This document shows, one piece after another, positions 60,512-64,000 of a stretch of DNA of 64,000 nucleotides. A model generated the notes under the pieces. That model ran no database searches. It saw only the letters and a program-made list of their open reading frames with translations, and was not told where the DNA came from. The stretch is from Mycolicibacterium chlorophenolicum (GTDB lineage Bacteria > Actinomycetota > Actinomycetes > Mycobacteriales > Mycobacteriaceae). The stretch's first letter is position 1. Each line of letters begins with the position of its first letter. The stretch covers positions 124,991 through 188,990 of the forward strand of contig NZ_JYNL01000001.1 in NCBI RefSeq assembly GCF_001044235.1, written 5' to 3'. The position numbers and the translations under genes were made by a program.

Positions 60512-61657
60512 ATGGCCGCAGATCTGCCTGACACAGCCATCGAACTGCGGTCGCTGGTGACATCAGCGGGCACCCTCGAACTCTCGCTGCAGGACGTCGA
60601 CGTACCCACCCCGGGCGACAACGAGGTGCTGGTACGGATCGAGGCCTCGCCGATCAATCCCTCCGACCTGGGTCTTCTCGTCGGCGGCGCCGACATGTCC
60701 AAAGCCACGGTGAGCGGCACACCCGACCGCCCCGTCGTCACCGCCCCGCTGCCAGACGGCGCCGTCAACGCCTTCGCCGCGCGCCTCGACCAATCCCTCC
60801 CCGTTGGCAATGAGGGAGCGGGCACTGTCGTCGCGGCCGGATCATCCGACGCAGCCCAAGCTCTTCTCGGCAAAACGGTGGGCATCGCCGGCGGTGCGAT
60901 GTACTCCCAGTACCGCGCAGTCGATGCACGAGCGGCTCTTGTTCTGCCCGACGGCGCCACCGCGCGCGACGGGGCATCGTCGTTCGTAAACCCGCTGACC
61001 GCACTCGGCATGACGGAAACCATGCGCCGCGAAGGACATTCAGCCCTCGTGCACACCGCCGCCGCGTCCAACCTCGGGCAGATGTTGGTCAAGCTCTGCC
61101 AGAAAGACGGCATCCCGCTGGTCAACATCGTCCGCAAGCCCGAGCAAGAGGAACTGCTGAAGTCCCTCGGCGCAGAACACGTCCTCAATTCCACGTCGCC
61201 GTCCTTTGAGTCCGATCTGGTCGAGGCGCTCACCGCGACCGAGGCGACCATTGCATTCGATGCCATCGGCGGCGGAACCCTGGCCAGCCAGATCCTCAAT
61301 GCGATGGAAGAGGCGGCCAGCGCGACCGCGGCTGAGTACTCCCGCTACGGGTCGAACGTCCACAAGCAGGTGTACATCTACGGCGGGCTCGACACCAGCC
61401 CGACGATCCTGACCAGGAACTTCGGTATGGCCTGGGGGATCGGCGGATGGCTGCTGACGCCATTCCTGGCGAGCGCAGGCGCCGAGACCATTGGTCGGCT
61501 GCGCGCTCGGGTGGCCGCCGAGCTTGCAACGACCTTCGCAAGCAGCTATACCCGCGAGGTGTCTCTCGCCGGCATGCTCCAACCCGAGGCGTTCAACGAA
61601 TACGTGAAACGGGCCACGGGGGAGAAGTTCCTCGTCACGCCGCAGGCTGCCCCCTAG
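60512..61657 (+). CDS. Zinc-type alcohol dehydrogenase-family (MDR) oxidoreductase
   Basis: Medium-chain dehydrogenase/reductase of 381 residues, quinone-oxidoreductase-like. The GroES-like N-terminal part has VLVRIEASPINPSDLGLL and VGNEGAGTVVAAG. The Rossmann part has VHTAAASNLGQMLVKLC (a variant GxxxxG fingerprint) and IAFDAIGGGTLASQIL. Cys/His catalytic zinc ligands are not evident. It lies between the CAT tRNA and a degenerate copy of it, and by eye its codons are less GC-biased than the core genes, so it may be acquired. The substrate is unknown. Confidence 0.88.
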   Translation: MAADLPDTAIELRSLVTSAGTLELSLQDVDVPTPGDNEVLVRIEASPINPSDLGLLVGGADMSKATVSGTPDRPVVTAPLPDGAVNAFAARLDQSLPVGNEGAGTVVAAGSSDAAQALLGKTVGIAGGAMYSQYRAVDARAALVLPDGATARDGASSFVNPLTALGMTETMRREGHSALVHTAAASNLGQMLVKLCQKDGIPLVNIVRKPEQEELLKSLGAEHVLNSTSPSFESDLVEALTATEATIAFDAIGGGTLASQILNAMEEAASATAAEYSRYGSNVHKQVYIYGGLDTSPTILTRNFGMAWGIGGWLLTPFLASAGAETIGRLRARVAAELATTFASSYTREVSLAGMLQPEAFNEYVKRATGEKFLVTPQAAP

Positions 61658-61750
61658 ACGTCTGCAGACATCGGTCTCGCCCCGCCGACTGGGGGCTAAC
61701 CGGGCACGTACCTAGCTCGTACTGACGGCGTATTGAGAACGCCGGCACCC

Positions 61751-61826
61751 GTTTGGGTAGCCCGCGGCAAGGCTGAAATCGGACTCACGATCCATTGGCC
61801 GCGGGTTCGAGCCCCGCCCCCTTACT
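61751..61826 (+). pseudogene. Degenerate copy of the CAT tRNA (att-like remnant)
   Basis: The 3' part, 61781-61825, matches 59993-60037 of the intact tRNA with shared blocks GGACTCA, ATCCATTGG, CGCGGGTTCGAG and CCCGCCC. A few substitutions and one deletion separate them. The T arm GCGGG-TTCGAGC-CCCGC is intact, but the anticodon stem is broken, the loop now reads CTCACGA and the acceptor stem pairs at only about four of seven positions. It is not a functional tRNA. It reads as a tRNA duplicate left by integration. Confidence 0.75.
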
Positions 61827-61839
61827 TCACACTGAGCGG

Positions 61840-62670
61840 ATGACCGCTGCGGGACCTGTGTTGACCCCGACGCTGGTCGCCGTGTGCGTGATCATGGCGC
61901 TCGCAGCCGCCGCCGTGAACCGATTCGTCTTGAGTGGATCGCCCTTTGCAGCACCCGTCGCTGCGATACGTGCGTCCGTCCAGTTGGCCGCGGTGGCGAC
62001 CGTCTTGGCGATCGCGTTGCAACGTTTGTGGTCATCGATCCTGGTGCTGGCGGTGATGTTCACCGTGGCATCGATCACCGCCGCGCGCCGCAGCGAGGCA
62101 CGCCGGGGTGCGGCGTGGCTGGCCGTTGCCCTTGCCGCCGGAATGCTCGCAGTGATGCCCCTGCTGTTGCTGACCGGCGTCGTGCCCCTGAAGGGCGTCG
62201 CGCTGGTCCCTGTGTTCGGCATCGTGCTGGGCGGGACCATGACGGCCGCAGCCGTTGCGGCGCGCCGTGCACTCGATGCATTGGGCCAGCGCGCCGGCGA
62301 GGTCGAGGCCGCTCTCAGTCTCGGCCTCCCGGAACGCTTCTCGCGGATGATGGTGATCGAGCGGCCCCTGTCGGATGCTCTCCTGCCCAATCTCGATCAA
62401 GCGCGCACCGCCGGACTGGTCACGCTTCCCGGTGCGTTCGTGGGGGTGTTGTTGGCGACGGGGTCGGCCGCGCAAGCCGGCGCGGTGCAGGTGTTGGTGC
62501 TCGTCTCGCTTCTGCTGGCCCAGGTGTCCGGCGTCGCGGTGGTGGGCGAGTTCGTCGCCCGCGGCATGATCGTTCGCCCGGATACCCCCGTGACCGAGGC
62601 CCGCTACTTCGGCGACCTGCGTCAGTTCGTCTTGCGTCGTCGACGGCGAACCCCCACGCGAAAAAACTGA
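61840..62670 (+). CDS. FetB/YbbM-type ABC permease (UPF0014), orphan
   Basis: Integral membrane protein of 276 residues, start ATG 61840, 14 nt after the degenerate tRNA. Seven or so helices (LVAVCVIMALAAAAVNRFV; PFAAPVAAIRASVQLAAVATVLAIAL; and others). The family signature regions PVFGIVLGGTMTAAAVAARRAL, SLGLPERFSRM and LVTLPGAFVGVLLATGSAAQAGAVQ are present, as in E. coli FetB, which exports iron with the ATPase FetA. No fetA-like ATPase gene is adjacent. Ends in a basic tail RRRRRTPTRKN. Confidence 0.88.
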   Translation: MTAAGPVLTPTLVAVCVIMALAAAAVNRFVLSGSPFAAPVAAIRASVQLAAVATVLAIALQRLWSSILVLAVMFTVASITAARRSEARRGAAWLAVALAAGMLAVMPLLLLTGVVPLKGVALVPVFGIVLGGTMTAAAVAARRALDALGQRAGEVEAALSLGLPERFSRMMVIERPLSDALLPNLDQARTAGLVTLPGAFVGVLLATGSAAQAGAVQVLVLVSLLLAQVSGVAVVGEFVARGMIVRPDTPVTEARYFGDLRQFVLRRRRRTPTRKN

Positions 62671-62710
62671 CAGTCGCGCATCATCTTCGAGAGCAGGCCG
62701 ATCTCGCGAT

Positions 62711-62750
62711 CACAGGATCCCTTGGTCGGGTTCGAACCCCCCACACCCTG
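62711..62750 (+). other. tRNA-like 3'-half remnant (weak)
   Basis: Contains GGATCCCTTGGTCGGGTTCG followed by AACCCCCC, which aligns with the anticodon-stem to T-arm part of the CAT tRNA (ATCCATTGGTCGCGGGTTCG) with gaps. It ends 16 bp before the SDR gene. Possibly a second att-like remnant in the same tandem series. Confidence 0.4.
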
Positions 62751-62766
62751 CCCCTACACTCGCGCT

Positions 62767-63543
62767 GTGGACGTCAACGGAACCAGCGCAATTGTCACCG
62801 GCGGAGCCTCGGGTATCGGCGCCGCCACCGCCCGGCTACTGGCATCACAGGGTGCCCGGGTCGTCATCGCCGACCTGCAGGCCGAACGCGGTCAGGAACT
62901 GGCTCACGAGATCGGCGGCGTCTACGTCAGCGTCGATGTCACCGACACATCGCAGATCGAAGACGCGGTGAACACCGCCATCGATCTCGGACCCCTGCGC
63001 GCGCTGGTCAACTCTGCCGGAATCGGTTGGGCGCAAAGGACGATCGGTAAGGACGGCGAGTTCTCCTCGGCGCACAACCTGGACGCCTACAAGAAGGTGC
63101 TCGCGATCAACCTTGTCGGAACCTTCGACTGCATCCGGCTGGCGGCAACGGCGATGAGCCGACTCGACCTCACGGAGTCCGGTGAGCGCGGCGCGATCGT
63201 CAACATGACCAGCGTCGCAGCCTTCGACGGTCAGATCGGCCAGGCCGCCTACTCCTCGTCGAAGGGCGGCGTGGTGGGACTGACCCTGCCGGTGGCGCGC
63301 GATCTCGCCGCTGTCGGGATCCGGGTCAACACCGTCGCTCCCGGCCTGATCGACACGCCGATCTACGGCGAGGGACCGGAATCGGAGGCGTTCAAGGCGA
63401 AGCTCGGCGAGTCCGTGCTCTACCCGCGACGGCTCGGCAAGCCCGAAGAGCTCGCATCCATGGTCGTCGAACTGATCACGAACTCTTACATGAACGCCGA
63501 GGTGGTCCGCGTCGACGGCGGCATCAGGATGCCACCGAAGTAG
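62767..63543 (+). CDS. Short-chain dehydrogenase, HSD17B10-like
   Basis: SDR of 258 residues from GTG 62767. NAD-binding TGGASGIGAATARLL, acidic switch ADLQAE, NSAG motif, and the catalytic set Ser in NMTSVAAFDGQIGQAAYSSSKGG with YxxxK (YSSSK). GGIRMPPK at the end and the DGQIGQAAYSSSKGG stretch are typical of 3-hydroxy-2-methylbutyryl/3-hydroxyacyl-CoA dehydrogenases, like M. tuberculosis Rv1144. It overlaps the convergent cytochrome b561 gene by 20 nt. Confidence 0.92.
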   Translation: MDVNGTSAIVTGGASGIGAATARLLASQGARVVIADLQAERGQELAHEIGGVYVSVDVTDTSQIEDAVNTAIDLGPLRALVNSAGIGWAQRTIGKDGEFSSAHNLDAYKKVLAINLVGTFDCIRLAATAMSRLDLTESGERGAIVNMTSVAAFDGQIGQAAYSSSKGGVVGLTLPVARDLAAVGIRVNTVAPGLIDTPIYGEGPESEAFKAKLGESVLYPRRLGKPEELASMVVELITNSYMNAEVVRVDGGIRMPPK

Positions 63544-64000
63544 ACGACGCCGCCGGGTCGGCGGAGCGGCCGAACGTCATCCGGGACAGCATCCCGTCGC
63601 GGAGCGTGAGCGTGTGCAACAGCACCGCGCTCACGTGCGCGGCGATGACGGCGACGAGCAGGAACGCCAGCACCGAATGTGTCGGGCGTAGAACGGCATA
63701 CACGTCGGCGTCGAAGGGGGCGATCCGCGGCAGGTGCAGGCCCCCGGCGATCACCGGCGGCCGTCCGGCGGCCGACACCATCGCCCAGCCGACGAGTGGT
63801 TGCGCGAGAAGCAGCGCGTAAATCATTCGCTCCGACAGGGAGACGATCTTTCCCTCGACTCTGCCGACGGTGGACGGCCACGGCGGTGGCGTCGAGCGCC
63901 ACCGGTTGATCAGCCGCACGATCATGACCACCAGGATCGTTACCCCGATCGTCATGTGGATACCGACGAGAACGCCGTACGAGCCCAGCGCGTTGACCAT
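63524..64000 (-). CDS. Cytochrome b561-family protein (partial; 5' end outside window)
   Basis: C-terminal 158 residues of a di-heme membrane cytochrome. Helices GVLVGIHMTIGVTILVVMIVRLINRW, MIYALLLAQPLVGWAMVSA and PTHSVLAFLLVAVIAAHVSAVLLHTL carry heme-ligand histidines (IHMTIG, THSVLA, AAHVSAVLLH). The usual first helix with its own His is absent, so the true start lies beyond 64000 and the ATG at 64000 is internal. It probably passes electrons between a periplasmic reaction and the quinone pool. Stop is 20 nt inside the SDR gene. Confidence 0.85.
   Translation of the reverse strand: MVNALGSYGVLVGIHMTIGVTILVVMIVRLINRWRSTPPPWPSTVGRVEGKIVSLSERMIYALLLAQPLVGWAMVSAAGRPPVIAGGLHLPRIAPFDADVYAVLRPTHSVLAFLLVAVIAAHVSAVLLHTLTLRDGMLSRMTFGRSADPAASSTSVAS

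Noticed and set aside
61751..61826. Functional tRNA-Val (anticodon CAC)
   Set aside because: The T arm is good, but the anticodon stem has two mismatches and the acceptor stem pairs at only about four of seven positions, so it reads as a degenerate copy.

Overview
The window is a GC-rich chromosomal segment from a Mycobacterium, most likely a rapid grower of the Mycolicibacterium type. The evidence is a complete mycobactin cluster (mbtB to mbtG plus the 5' part of mbtA) behind iron-box operators, followed by gene order shared with the M. tuberculosis Rv2375-Rv2342 region: hrcA-dnaJ2-rsmE, phoH-ybeY-corC-cdd-like-era, amidase, recO-uppS, zur/smtB, glyS, a TPM-domain protein, dgt, dnaG and tRNA-Asn. 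Products are named from recognised motifs and gene order; no database search was run.

Region by region. 1-20.6 kb: siderophore assembly line. mbtA (leftward, cut by the window edge) and mbtB-mbtT-mbtC-mbtD-mbtE-mbtF-mbtG (rightward, every junction overlapping by 1 to 4 nt) diverge from two tandem IdeR boxes. The thioesterase is a separate gene (mbtT) and carries Cys where Ser is usual. 20.6-24.0 kb: an Rv2375-like gene, then hrcA, dnaJ2 and rsmE. 24.1-27.4 kb: an mmpS-mmpL pair behind a third IdeR box, probably the siderophore exporter. 27.4-31.6 kb: phoH, ybeY, corC, a degenerate cytidine deaminase and era. 31.6-38.1 kb: a secreted CAP protein, an amidase, recO, uppS, two small genes, the zinc regulators smtB-zur, and glyS. 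38.1-39.3 kb: a DUF559 gene bracketed by a roughly 56-bp inverted repeat, probably an accessory cassette. 39.3-45.4 kb: TPM-domain protein, dgt, dnaG, two small envelope proteins, tRNA-Asn and a strong terminator.

45.5-57.9 kb: a CsbD/Mbp1-like protein, an LppP/LprE-type lipoprotein, an acyl-CoA oxidase, a VIT-family transporter, marR with an MFS pump, an ECF transporter (fused S-A1-A2 gene plus EcfT), TldD/TldE and an AhpD-like protein. 58.0-59.8 kb: a DUF1772-NIPSNAP-DUF4267 operon facing a TetR gene across a palindromic operator.

59.96-62.75 kb is the accessory hot spot. An intact CAT-anticodon tRNA is followed by a MITE-like IS481 remnant with long direct repeats, an oxidoreductase, a degenerate copy of the same tRNA, an orphan FetB-type permease, a third weaker tRNA-like 3' end, and an SDR. 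This looks like stepwise integration at one tRNA gene. The window ends inside a cytochrome b561 gene. No CRISPR array, rRNA or prophage was seen.
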